Assembly (NCBI GenBank): GCA_003818285.1
Contig: RPRB01000009.1
Span: 1-64,000 of the forward strand
Direction of reading: 5' to 3'
DNA length: 64,000 nucleotides
Source: Myxococcaceae bacterium
GTDB lineage: Bacteria > Myxococcota > Myxococcia > Myxococcales > Myxococcaceae
The notes beneath the pieces are model-generated. The model did no database searches, had not been told where the DNA came from, and saw only the letters and a program-made list of their open reading frames with translations. The position numbers and the translations under genes were made by a program. Shown in pieces: positions 23,416 through 32,018 of this stretch. Positions within the stretch are counted from its first letter, which is position 1; every line of letters begins with the position of its first letter.

Positions 23416-25703
23416 TCGATGGTGACCAGCACGAACTTCACGTTGAGGTCCCGGTCCACCTGCTCGATGCGGTGGTCCGGGCCCACGGCCTGGCGGAGCA
23501 GCCCGAGGCGGGGATGCTCCACCAGCGCCCACTTTCGTCCCGGCAGGCTGGCGAACGCGGCCATCCGAGCGGGGCTGTCCTTGATCTGCTTGACGGTGTT
23601 CTTGCTGTAGAAGGTCTCACCCTTCCAGTCCATCATGTAGGCCACGATGGGCTCGCCGGGAGCGCGACGGTCGTAGTAGCGCCAGAACAGGTCCCGCTGC
23701 GTCCAGTGGTGGCTCAGGTCCACCCAGTGGCTCCAGCTGAACCAGAGCGCGAGCCCCAGCGCGAGCGCCCCGAGGCTTCCCACCAGTCCGGTCCGCGAGT
23801 TCCGGACCGCGGCGAGCGCCGCCGCCACTCCGCCGATGGTGAACGCCCAGATCAGCCCCATCTTCACGTTCACCGGCGTCCGGAGGTTGAGGGCCGCCGC
23901 GGTTGCCCGCGGGAGCAGCAGCGGCACCGCGATGAGCACCACGCCGACGACGACGCCGACCGCGGCGGCCTCGATCGCCGAGCGCCGGTGCGGGCTCGGC
24001 GCGCTCAGCGCTCCCCAGACGACGAGTCCGGCGGAGGCGAGGGCCAGGCACCCGAGCAAGGTGATCGGGCTCACCAGTGCCGGGATGCTGGTGGTGGCCA
24101 GCGCGGTGAGCCCCACCGCACCGACCAGCAACCCGGGCATGCGGGCCTTGAGCCGATCGGCCCGATCCGCGCCGCCGGCGCCCACCGTCATCCAGGCCCC
24201 GACGGCCAGCAGCACGGCCGCCACCAGGTCTCCGGTCATGAGCGGCCGGCGTGACCAGCCGAAGAGCACGGGCCGCGTGTCCAGCTCGTGCGGGTACGGC
24301 CGCTCGTAGTTGTAGACGAAGAGATCGGTGAAGTCCTTCGGCGTGGCGGCGAGGTCCTTGGCCACGAGGAAGAAGAGCACTGCCCCCAGCAGGAGGGGGA
24401 CCGCGTGCGCCGCCGGCCCGTCCTCCCAGAGCTGATCGAGGAACAGCGCGACGAGGATCGCGACCCCGGGCAACACCGGAAGGACGTAGTGGTGGAACTT
24501 GGTGGCCGAGGCGTCCATCAGGAGGAAGCTGAACACGGTCCAGATGAGGGCGATGAAGGCCACCCTTCCGCGGACGTCCAGCCCGCGCAAGCGCATCGGC
24601 GAGACCACCGCCAGCGCCCCGGGCAGCAGCGCCACCCAGGGGAAGAGCGCGTAGCCGCCCTGCTCGATGAAGTAGACGAACGAGCCGCCGGGGGTGGTGG
24701 TGTGGACGCCCTCGAAGAGGCGGTTGAGGTGGTCGTGGATGAAGAAGCGGTAGAGGAACGTCTTCCCCTCGTTGTCGACCTCGGGGAAGACGCACATCAC
24801 CGCGAACCAGGGACCGGCGACGGCGAAGAAGACTGCGATGCCGGTGAGGAGCCGCATCCGGGACATCTCGGCGAAGAGCGCCGGCATCGGCTCCTTCCCG
24901 TCCCGGACCTCCTTCCGGTACGCCGCGCTGCTCAGCCAGCGCCAGTGGGCGGCACGGCCGGCGGCGTCCCAGGGGAAGACGCAGGCCGCCGCGTAGGCCA
25001 GCAGGATGACCGCTGGTAGCCCGACGCCAAGCAGTCCCTTCGCCAGGGTGGACAGCCCGCAGAGCACGTAGAACGCCATCCACCACGCGGTGCGGTGCGT
25101 CGTCCGCTCGTCGAACAGGCCGATGATCGCGCAGGCCATCGCGGCGACGAGGCAGGCCACGAACGGCGTGTCGGTGACCACCTGCCGGGTGACCAGGAAG
25201 AACAGGGGCATGGTGGCGAGCACCACCGTGCTGGCCAGGCCTACCCGGCGGTTGACCGTCCGGCCCAGGGCCACCGCGAGCAGGGCCAGGGAGGCGAGCA
25301 CCCCGAGGACGAAGGGCATCCGCATGCCCCATTCGGTGTAGAGGGCCAGCTTGCCGGGCGTCCGGTTCGTGCCCACCAGGGCCATGCCCAGCACGTCCAT
25401 CCACATGGCGAGCGGCGGCTTGGAGAAGAACCAGCTGCTCTCCCAGTAGGGATGCACGTAGTCGTTCCGGGCGATCATCTCCCGCGCGACCTCGCCGTAG
25501 TGCGACTCCCAGGGGTCCCAGAGCCCGACGGCGCCGACGTAGGGAACGAACACCAGTGCTCCGACCAGCAACGACATCGCGATCAGCCGACGTTCGGCAT
25601 CGACTGCGAGCAGGCGGCGAACCCACGGATGGCGGACGACGCGGTCTCCGAACAGGGCCTCCGCGATGCCCGGCCGGAGCGCCTCACCTTCCCTCACGTT
25701 CAT
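23412..25703 (-). CDS. ArnT-like membrane glycosyltransferase (GT39/GT83)
   Basis: The 763-residue protein has roughly a dozen hydrophobic segments. The first lumenal loop carries GLWDPWESHYGEVAREM, the DxWE/YGE catalytic motif of PMT/ArnT enzymes, and SSWFFSKPPLAMWMD follows. It should transfer a sugar from a polyprenyl-phosphate donor to a lipid or protein outside the membrane. A periplasmic domain ends the protein. Coupling to the ABC exporter suggests a joint envelope-modification role (inference). Confidence 0.9.
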   Translation of the reverse strand: MNVREGEALRPGIAEALFGDRVVRHPWVRRLLAVDAERRLIAMSLLVGALVFVPYVGAVGLWDPWESHYGEVAREMIARNDYVHPYWESSWFFSKPPLAMWMDVLGMALVGTNRTPGKLALYTEWGMRMPFVLGVLASLALLAVALGRTVNRRVGLASTVVLATMPLFFLVTRQVVTDTPFVACLVAAMACAIIGLFDERTTHRTAWWMAFYVLCGLSTLAKGLLGVGLPAVILLAYAAACVFPWDAAGRAAHWRWLSSAAYRKEVRDGKEPMPALFAEMSRMRLLTGIAVFFAVAGPWFAVMCVFPEVDNEGKTFLYRFFIHDHLNRLFEGVHTTTPGGSFVYFIEQGGYALFPWVALLPGALAVVSPMRLRGLDVRGRVAFIALIWTVFSFLLMDASATKFHHYVLPVLPGVAILVALFLDQLWEDGPAAHAVPLLLGAVLFFLVAKDLAATPKDFTDLFVYNYERPYPHELDTRPVLFGWSRRPLMTGDLVAAVLLAVGAWMTVGAGGADRADRLKARMPGLLVGAVGLTALATTSIPALVSPITLLGCLALASAGLVVWGALSAPSPHRRSAIEAAAVGVVVGVVLIAVPLLLPRATAAALNLRTPVNVKMGLIWAFTIGGVAAALAAVRNSRTGLVGSLGALALGLALWFSWSHWVDLSHHWTQRDLFWRYYDRRAPGEPIVAYMMDWKGETFYSKNTVKQIKDSPARMAAFASLPGRKWALVEHPRLGLLRQAVGPDHRIEQVDRDLNVKFVLVTID

Positions 25704-25756
25704 GCGGCCGCGCCTTGTAGCATGGGCCCGGCACCGGGGAGGGGCCGGGTAGACCC

Positions 25757-27049
25757 ATGAAGCTGGTGATCGAGGACGACGAGGGGCAGCGCCGGGAGGT
25801 TCCCCTCGACCGCGACGAGATCACCATCGGCCGGCGTGAGGACAACGTCGTCCACCTGCCAGAGCGGAACATATCCCGCCGGCATGCGCGGCTCGTCCGC
25901 CGGGACGGGGGGGTGCTCCTCGAGGACCTGCGGAGCGCCAACGGGACGCGCGTGAACGGGGTGCGCATCACCGACGCGGTCCCCATCGGTGACGGCGACC
26001 TGGTGAACATCGGGGACTACGGGGTGGCGCTCCGCCCGGACGGCATGCCGCTCGACATGCCCCTGCCCCGGAGCGCGGCGCCCGAGCCTCCGGCCGCCTC
26101 GCGGAGTGACGTGCTGGCGGATACCGCGCCGCACCCGCTGGTGGTGGGGGTGGTGGACGCCGGTGAGGCGCTGCCGAGTGAGGCCGCGGTGCCGGCCCGG
26201 CGGTCGCGCAAGGCGCTCGGCGTCGTGGCGCTCGGACTGGTGTTCGGCCTGGGCGCGGCTCTCCTTCTCCGCGGGCGGGAAGGGGACACCTCGCGGCTGC
26301 GGAGCGCGGTGCCGCCGCCTCCCACACCCGAGGTGGTATCGGAGCCTCCGCCGCCCTCGCCCGCGGAGCCGCCGCCTCTGGAGCTCACCCCCCCGACCAT
26401 GCCCGCGACCCGGCCGAGCACCGCGACCGAGTGGATGGCCGCGGCCCGGGCGGCGGCGGAGGCGCGCGACTTCGACCGGGCGCTGCGGCTTCTCGCCTCG
26501 GTGCGGGACCGCGCCTACCAGGCCGAGGCGCAAACCTTGCGGCGGACCTGGCGGGCCGAGGCGACCGCGGGACGGGCCGTGCGGAACGCGCGGCGGGAGC
26601 TGGACCTGGGCCGGCCGTCCACCGCGTCGAGGAAGCTCGAGCCGGCCCGGAACAGCCGAGCCTGGGCACCGGAGGTCGCCGAGCTCCGGGCGGAGATCGC
26701 GACTGCCCTGAAGAACCCACGCAAACCCCCGGTCCGGACGGCGAGCGCCGTGGACGTGGAGCGGCTGTACCGGGAAGGGAAGGTGCTCTACGACGGGGGG
26801 AACGCGGGGGAGGCTGCCGGACGGTTCGAGCGCTGCCTCGCGCTGGACCGCAACCACCCCCGGTGTCACCTGATGCTGGCCACCTCGTACGCCCGGGGGG
26901 GGGACACCCGCCGGGCCGAGTCCCACTACCGCCGGTTTCTCGAGCTGGCCTCGGCCGACGACCCAGCCGTGCCCAGGGTGAAGAAATTCCTTGAGGATTC
27001 GGACGCCGAGAAGAAGGCTAGGGCCTCCAGCGCGATGCCGCAGCGCTAG
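25757..27049 (+). CDS. FHA-domain membrane protein with TPR-like C-terminus
   Basis: The 430-residue protein has an N-terminal FHA domain (residues 1-~95; IGRREDNVVHLPERNISRRHARL, SANGTRVNG), which binds phosphothreonine peptides. A single transmembrane helix is near residues 155-175 (ALGVVALGLVFGLGAALLL). A Pro-rich linker and a C-terminal region with TPR-like helices follow (LYREGKVLYDGGNAGEAAGRFERCL, RRAESHYRRFLEL). The FHA part would be cytoplasmic. A receiver-XRE gene begins 8 bp downstream, so the two are probably co-transcribed. Confidence 0.88.
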   Translation: MKLVIEDDEGQRREVPLDRDEITIGRREDNVVHLPERNISRRHARLVRRDGGVLLEDLRSANGTRVNGVRITDAVPIGDGDLVNIGDYGVALRPDGMPLDMPLPRSAAPEPPAASRSDVLADTAPHPLVVGVVDAGEALPSEAAVPARRSRKALGVVALGLVFGLGAALLLRGREGDTSRLRSAVPPPPTPEVVSEPPPPSPAEPPPLELTPPTMPATRPSTATEWMAAARAAAEARDFDRALRLLASVRDRAYQAEAQTLRRTWRAEATAGRAVRNARRELDLGRPSTASRKLEPARNSRAWAPEVAELRAEIATALKNPRKPPVRTASAVDVERLYREGKVLYDGGNAGEAAGRFERCLALDRNHPRCHLMLATSYARGGDTRRAESHYRRFLELASADDPAVPRVKKFLEDSDAEKKARASSAMPQR

Positions 27050-27057
27050 GAGGGGCG

Positions 27058-27651
27058 ATGCAGATCCGCATCCTGGTGGTCGACGACGAGAAGGAGACCG
27101 GCGACTACCTTCAACTCTTGCTGACGAAGGCGGGCTACGAGGTCGTGGCGCTGACCGATCCGACGCAGGTGATGGACCGGCTACGCGCGGAAGATTTTCA
27201 CCTGGTTATCCTGGACATGATGATGCCGCAGATGTCCGGAACCGAGCTGCTGGAGAAGATCCGCGGCTACGACTCGGACATCGCGGTCATCGTCGCGACT
27301 GCCCACCCCGCGGTGGAGACCGCCGTCGCCTCGCTCAAGGCGCAGGCGTCGGACTACGTGAAGAAGCCGGTGGAGCCCGAGGAGCTGCTGGCGGCGGTGG
27401 AGTCGGCCCTGGCGAAGAAGGGCCTCTCCAAGGATCCGGAGGCCGAGCTGCACCGGGCGATTGGCCGCACCATCCGTGAGGCGCGGAAATCCCAGGAGCT
27501 GACGCTGAAGCAGCTCGCGCGGCGGACGGGCCTGTCGGTCTCGCTCCTGAGCCAGATCGAGCGCGCCGAATCGAGCGCCTCGATCAGCTCGCTGTACAAG
27601 ATTGCCTCGGCGCTGCGGCTCCGGATGGCGGAGCTGTTCGGCGGCGCCTGA
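27058..27651 (+). CDS. Receiver-XRE fusion response regulator
   Basis: The 197-residue protein joins a complete CheY-like receiver (residues 1-~122: acidic pair D9/D10, phospho-acceptor D53 in VILDMMMPQMSG, T81, K103 in VKKPVEP) to an XRE/Cro-type helix-turn-helix (residues ~134-197: TLKQLARRTGLSVSLLSQIE). Response regulators usually carry OmpR, NarL or Fis-type output domains, so XRE output is uncommon. A strong GGAGGGG site precedes the ATG. No histidine kinase gene is adjacent. Confidence 0.9.
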   Translation: MQIRILVVDDEKETGDYLQLLLTKAGYEVVALTDPTQVMDRLRAEDFHLVILDMMMPQMSGTELLEKIRGYDSDIAVIVATAHPAVETAVASLKAQASDYVKKPVEPEELLAAVESALAKKGLSKDPEAELHRAIGRTIREARKSQELTLKQLARRTGLSVSLLSQIERAESSASISSLYKIASALRLRMAELFGGA

Positions 27652-27669
27652 GGCGGTGGGGCGGAGCGC

Positions 27670-28494
27670 GTGGAGCCGTGGGAGGCACCGCCGGCGGATC
27701 TGACGGATCCGGCGACGGTCGCGCTCTACGACGAGCTGCCGATCTGGTCGGCACCGTTCGGGCTTCCGCTGCTGGACGCGGTGGAGCTTCGCCCCGGGCT
27801 GACCGTCCTGGACGTGGGCTGCGGAACCGGGTTCCCGCTCCTGGAGCTGGCGGAGCGGCTGGGGCCAGGTGCCCGGCTGCATGGCGTGGACCCCTGGGCG
27901 CCGGCGATGGAGCGGATCCGGGCGAAGGTCCGCGCCTGGGGGCTGGAGGGAACGGTCACCCTGCACGTGACGACCGTGGAGTCGCTGCAGCTGCAACCCG
28001 CGTCGATCGACCTCATCGTCTCCAACAACGGACTGAACAACGTGGCGGACCTGCCGCGGGCGCTCGCGAGCTGCGCGCGCCTGGCGCGCCCCGGCGCCCA
28101 GCTGGTCTTCACCGCCAACCTGCCGGGCACGATGGCCGGGTTCTACGACGCGCTCGGCCGGGCGCTCGACGGGGCGGGGGTGGTGGACGGCCAGCGGCGC
28201 ATCACCGAGCACATCCGGGCCCGGCGACGGCCAGCCGAGGAGCTGGTCGCGCTGACCCGCGCCGCCGGGTTCGACGTCGAGGACGAGAGAATCCACGGCT
28301 TCCGCTGGTCGTTCGCGAGCGCGGAGGCGCTCTTCCGGCACCACTTCATCCGGCTCGCGTTCCTCGAGCCCTGGCGGGCGCTGGTGCCCGAGGAGGCGCG
28401 GCCGGCGGTCTTCCGCGCGCTGCCTGCGCTCCTGGACCGGGACACGCTCCGGATGGAGATCCCGTTCACCTGCATCTCCGCCCACCGGAGGTGA
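27670..28494 (+). CDS. SAM-dependent methyltransferase, class I
   Basis: The 274-residue protein has a clear SAM-binding motif I (VLDVGCGTGFPLLELAERLG), an acidic motif II (GVDPWAP) and SIDLIVSNNGLNN at the motif IV position. This is the UbiE/Methyltransf_11 layout. The substrate cannot be told from sequence. It starts at GTG with GGAG seven bases upstream, 18 bp after the receiver-XRE gene, so it may belong to that transcription unit. Confidence 0.85.
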   Translation: MEPWEAPPADLTDPATVALYDELPIWSAPFGLPLLDAVELRPGLTVLDVGCGTGFPLLELAERLGPGARLHGVDPWAPAMERIRAKVRAWGLEGTVTLHVTTVESLQLQPASIDLIVSNNGLNNVADLPRALASCARLARPGAQLVFTANLPGTMAGFYDALGRALDGAGVVDGQRRITEHIRARRRPAEELVALTRAAGFDVEDERIHGFRWSFASAEALFRHHFIRLAFLEPWRALVPEEARPAVFRALPALLDRDTLRMEIPFTCISAHRR

Positions 28495-28623
28495 CCGGTC
28501 GTCCACGGCGCGGGATGAGCTCCGCGCCCTACGATTCGGCCGCGGCCGAAACTTGGCTCCGCGTGTCCGTGCTCAGGCTTCGACCTCCGGCGAACGCTGG
28601 GACGTCCGGAAGGAGGCAGAGCC

Positions 28624-29016
28624 ATGAAGCGAGAGACCATCCGCGTGGAGCCGCTGTCGACATACCTGGAGCGAAGGAAGGCACCTGCCTCGGTGGTGAC
28701 GCGGCATGGCGACACGATCTACGTCTCGGGCCTCCCGCCGTTCGACCCGGAGACGGGCGACATCGTGGAGGCACCCCTCGAGCGACAGACGGAGATCGTC
28801 CTCGAACAGCTGAAGCGCTGTGTCGAGGCCGCTGGCTCCTCCCTGGAGAGGGTCGTGAGGTGCACCGTGTACTGCACCTCGGCCGAGAAGTTCGCCGCGG
28901 TCAACGCGATCTACGCCCGGTACTTCCCGAAGGATCCTCCTGCCCGCACGTTCGTGAACGTGCCTGCCTGGCCCTTTCGCTTCGACATCGAGATCGACTG
29001 CATCGCGGTGGTCTGA
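28624..29016 (+). CDS. RidA-family protein (likely active deaminase)
   Basis: The 130-residue cytoplasmic protein has the RidA fold signature (DTIYVSGLPPFDPETGDI, VRCTVYCTS). It keeps the imine/enamine-deaminase Arg in PPARTFVNV and the acidic residue in DIEIDCIAV. Such proteins clear reactive 2-aminoacrylate. AAGGAGG lies seven bases before the ATG. It stands alone after a 129-bp gap that shows no other feature. Compare the RidA-like lipoprotein at 45788, which lacks the Arg. Confidence 0.88.
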   Translation: MKRETIRVEPLSTYLERRKAPASVVTRHGDTIYVSGLPPFDPETGDIVEAPLERQTEIVLEQLKRCVEAAGSSLERVVRCTVYCTSAEKFAAVNAIYARYFPKDPPARTFVNVPAWPFRFDIEIDCIAVV

Positions 29017-29156
29017 GGAGCAGACCCGACGCCGTCGGGGCGCCGACCATCCATCCATGACGACGCGAGCCATCCTCTTCGGGTCGATCCCCTCGCCGGT
29101 GGCGCCGGGCCGCCACCCACGCCGCATTCAGCGAGGCCAGCTGCCGTCCGCGGGGT

Positions 29157-29292
29157 CGCCCCAGACGCCCAGAGGCTAAAGCAACAACCTCGACTCGCAG
29201 TGCGCCCTTAGCGCTCACAAGCGCTTGGACCGTCGTGGCTGCGCTTCGCTCGGCGTCCGAGTTCTTGCTTTAACCTCTGGGCGTTTGGGGCG
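29157..29292. repeat. Long imperfect inverted repeat in a 556-bp intergenic gap
   Basis: Arms at about 29157-29190 and 29260-29292 pair over some 33 positions with three mismatches and one G-T wobble, and with interruptions the pairing can reach ~38. The 70-base interior holds a smaller hairpin, AGCGC (29210-29214) with GCGCT (29221-29225). The rest of the gap (29017-29572), between ridA and a convergent enoyl-CoA hydratase gene, has no credible ORF, tRNA or promoter I can see. It may be a bidirectional terminator, a MITE-like relic or a structured RNA. Confidence 0.6.
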
Positions 29293-29572
29293 CGGGCTTC
29301 CGCCCCGCCTGGCTCGCGGCACTGCGCGCTGCAGAGCCGGGACGGCTGATCCGTTCGGCCCGATCACTGGACGACCTCTGCCTGCGCCCGTCGGAGCGCT
29401 CGAGGTCGCGCAGGCCGGCCGGCCGTCGCACCAGGTCCGGCACGCTGGCCCTCGTCTCCGCTCCGAGCAGCTCGAGTGAGCACGTCAAGAACGCGCGGGA
29501 GACAGCACCCGGACGTCACGCGAACCGGTCCGGGGGCGGTCCACCCGAGCTCGGGCCCCACGCCCGCGCCGC

Positions 29573-30343
29573 TCACCGCCCCTTCCACCGCGGCGGCCGC
29601 TTCTCGCGCATCGCGGTCCTCGCCTCATGCGCATCCTCCGAGGCGAACGCCTCCGCCCGGAGCGACTCCAGGGCCTCGCGCTCGGCCGGATCGATCGGCG
29701 CCTGCCCGATGGCGCGCAAGGTCCGGCGCAGCCCGGAAACCGCCAGCGGCGCGCCCGTGGCGAGCGTGGTGGCAACCGCGTGGGCACGGGCCGCGGCGTC
29801 GTCGGTCACCACGTCGAGCAGTCCCCAGGCGAGGGCCTCGGACGCGCCCACCTCGGATGCGGTGAGGAACATCCACCGCGCGCGCTGGACTCCGGCGAGC
29901 CGCGCCACCCGCCAGACGCCGTCCGGCGCGTACACCACCCCCAGCCGCACCGGCGGCATGCAGAGCACGGTGTCCGGCGTGCCGACGCGGAAGTCGCAGG
30001 CGCAGGCCAGCTCGCAGCCCGCACCGAACGCGGCCCCGTGCACCACCGCCACGCTCGGCGCCGGGTGCGACTCGAGCATCGCCAGGACTTCCTGGATGCG
30101 CGCGTCGGGCGAGCGCGCGGCGGCCGCGTCCTCTCCGAGCTGGGCCAGGTCGTAGCCGGCGCAGAACGCCGGACCGCGGGCCTCGAGCACCAGCGCGCGG
30201 ACGGTGGGGTCCGGCGCCAGCGCCTCGGCGAGCGCGTCCAGCAGGAAGGGCGTGAGCGCGTTGCGCCGGTGCGTCCGCTCCAGCGTCAGCACCCGGACGC
30301 CGTCCGGCAGCCAGGAGCGCTCGAGCCGCCCGTCGGCGGTCAC
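29573..30343 (-). CDS. Enoyl-CoA hydratase/isomerase family protein
   Basis: The 256-residue crotonase-fold protein has the oxyanion-hole segments GPAFCAGYDLAQLG and HGAAFGAGCELACACDFRVG. At the position of the second hydratase Glu it shows LGVVYAPDGVWRVARLAG (Asp-Gly), so hydratase activity is uncertain and isomerase or another crotonase activity is possible. GTG start in a GTGA overlap with the BCCP gene ties it to the biotin carboxylase operon. Confidence 0.85.
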   Translation of the reverse strand: MTADGRLERSWLPDGVRVLTLERTHRRNALTPFLLDALAEALAPDPTVRALVLEARGPAFCAGYDLAQLGEDAAAARSPDARIQEVLAMLESHPAPSVAVVHGAAFGAGCELACACDFRVGTPDTVLCMPPVRLGVVYAPDGVWRVARLAGVQRARWMFLTASEVGASEALAWGLLDVVTDDAAARAHAVATTLATGAPLAVSGLRRTLRAIGQAPIDPAEREALESLRAEAFASEDAHEARTAMREKRPPRWKGR

Positions 30344-30552
30344 GGCGCCAGCACGACCAGCACGTCGCCCTCGTTCACCGGCTGGCTCGGCTGACAGCGG
30401 ATCTCCTTCACCGTGCCGGCCTCGGGTGCTTCGACGGGCATCTCCATCTTCATCGATTCGAGGATCACCAGAGCGTCGCCGGCGGCCACCTTCTGGCCCA
30501 CGGAGACCTCGACCTTCCACACGGTGCCGGTGATGTGGGCGGGGACGTCCAT
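30340..30552 (-). CDS. Biotin carboxyl carrier protein (biotinyl domain only)
   Basis: This 70-residue protein is a bare biotinyl domain with the biotinylation motif ESMKMEM (Lys35) and flanking glycines (VGQKVAAGDALVI, GTVKEI). It carries CO2 between a biotin carboxylase and a carboxyltransferase. It lacks the N-terminal linker of AccB and resembles the small carriers of acyl-CoA carboxylases in amino-acid degradation. The biotin carboxylase gene is 18 bp upstream. Confidence 0.93.
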   Translation of the reverse strand: MDVPAHITGTVWKVEVSVGQKVAAGDALVILESMKMEMPVEAPEAGTVKEIRCQPSQPVNEGDVLVVLAP

Positions 30553-30570
30553 CGTCAGAGGCTCCTCGGT

Positions 30571-31920
30571 TCAGGGTTTCGCGTGATGCTCCAGGAAGTG
30601 GGTGTCCAGCGCGCCGGCCTGGAACGCCCGGTCCCGCACGATGCGCAGGTGCAGGGGAACGTTGTTCTTCAGCCCCTGGATGTCGAAGCGCTGGAGCGCG
30701 TCCTCCGAGCGCTGGATGGCCTCCGCGCGGCTCTCGCCGGAGACGATGAGCTTGGCCAGGAGCGGGTCGTAGTACGGAGTCACCACCCCGCCCTCGGCGT
30801 AACCCGCGTCCACCCGGATGCCCTCACCCTCCGGCGGACGGAAGACGTTCAGGGGGCCGGGGCTGGGAAGGAACCGGACCGGGTCCTCGGCGTAGATGCG
30901 GAACTCGAGCGCGTGGCCGCGGCGCTGGATCTCCTCCTGCTTCAGCGTCAGCCGCTCGCCCGCGGCGATGCGGAGCTGCCAACCGATGAGGTCCACCCCG
31001 GTGGTGAGCTCGGTCACCGGATGCTCCACCTGGAGCCGGGCGTTCATCTCGATGAAGAAGAACTCTCCGTCCGAGACCAGGAACTCCACCGTGCCCGCGT
31101 TCGCGTAGCCGAAGGCCCGCGCGGCCGAGAGGGCGGCGGCGGTCATTCTCCGGAGCAGCTCGGGATTCTTCCCTTCCAGGAACAGCGGGCTGCCCGCCTC
31201 CTCCACCACCTTCTGGTGCCGGCGCTGGATGCTGCACTCGCGCTCCAGGACCTGGAGGAGGTTGCCGTGCGTGTCCCCGAGGATCTGCACCTCGATGTGC
31301 CGCGGCGCCGAGAAGTAGCGCTCGAGGTACACCGCGTCCCGGCCGAACGCGGAACGGGCGCGGTCGGCGCAGGCACGGAAGGCCTTCTCCAGCTCGGCCT
31401 GCGAACCGGCCACGGCCATGCCGATCCCGCCGCCTCCGCCGGCCGCCTTCACCAGCACCGGGAAGCCGATCCGCTCGGCGGCCTCGCTCGCGCCCCGGAG
31501 GTCGGCCACCACGCCGTCGCTCCCCGGGACCACCGGGACCCCCGCCCCGGCGGCCAGGGCGCGGGCCTGGGCCTTGTCCTTCATCCGGCCCATCGACTCG
31601 GGCGGAGGGCCGACGAAGACGATGCCCGCCTCGGTGCAGGCGCCGGCAAACTCCGCGTTCTCGGAGACGAAGCCGTAGCCGGGGTGGACGGCCTCGGCGC
31701 CGGTCTCCTTCGCCGCCCGGATCAGCGCCTCGAGGTTCAGGTAGCTGTCCTTCGGAGGCGGCGGGCCGAGGCGCACCGCCTGGTCCGCCTCCTTCACGAA
31801 CGGGGCCTCGGCGTCGGCGTCCGAGTAGACCGCGATGGTGCGCAGGCCCATGGAGCGCGCCACGCTGCCGATGCGGCGGGCGATCTCTCCCCGGTTGGCG
31901 ATGAGCAGCGAGCGGAACAT
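30571..31920 (-). CDS. Biotin carboxylase subunit of an acyl-CoA carboxylase
   Basis: The 449-residue ATP-grasp enzyme begins MFRSLLIANRGEIARRI. It has the Gly-rich loop KAAGGGGGIGM, ERECSIQRRHQKVVEEAG, EFFFIEMNARLQVEHPVTE (catalytic and metal residues) and a biotin-carboxylase C-terminal domain. It carboxylates the biotin on the carrier encoded downstream. No carboxyltransferase gene is in the operon or the window, so the acyl-CoA substrate cannot be named. Confidence 0.93.
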   Translation of the reverse strand: MFRSLLIANRGEIARRIGSVARSMGLRTIAVYSDADAEAPFVKEADQAVRLGPPPPKDSYLNLEALIRAAKETGAEAVHPGYGFVSENAEFAGACTEAGIVFVGPPPESMGRMKDKAQARALAAGAGVPVVPGSDGVVADLRGASEAAERIGFPVLVKAAGGGGGIGMAVAGSQAELEKAFRACADRARSAFGRDAVYLERYFSAPRHIEVQILGDTHGNLLQVLERECSIQRRHQKVVEEAGSPLFLEGKNPELLRRMTAAALSAARAFGYANAGTVEFLVSDGEFFFIEMNARLQVEHPVTELTTGVDLIGWQLRIAAGERLTLKQEEIQRRGHALEFRIYAEDPVRFLPSPGPLNVFRPPEGEGIRVDAGYAEGGVVTPYYDPLLAKLIVSGESRAEAIQRSEDALQRFDIQGLKNNVPLHLRIVRDRAFQAGALDTHFLEHHAKP

Positions 31921-32018
31921 GGCGGCGTCGGGCGGCGCACGCTGCCACGGCCGCCCGCGGCGGGGCAAGCATCACGGTGGCGTGGTGAGGCGTCGGATGA
32001 CATGGTCCGGCCCGCCCC

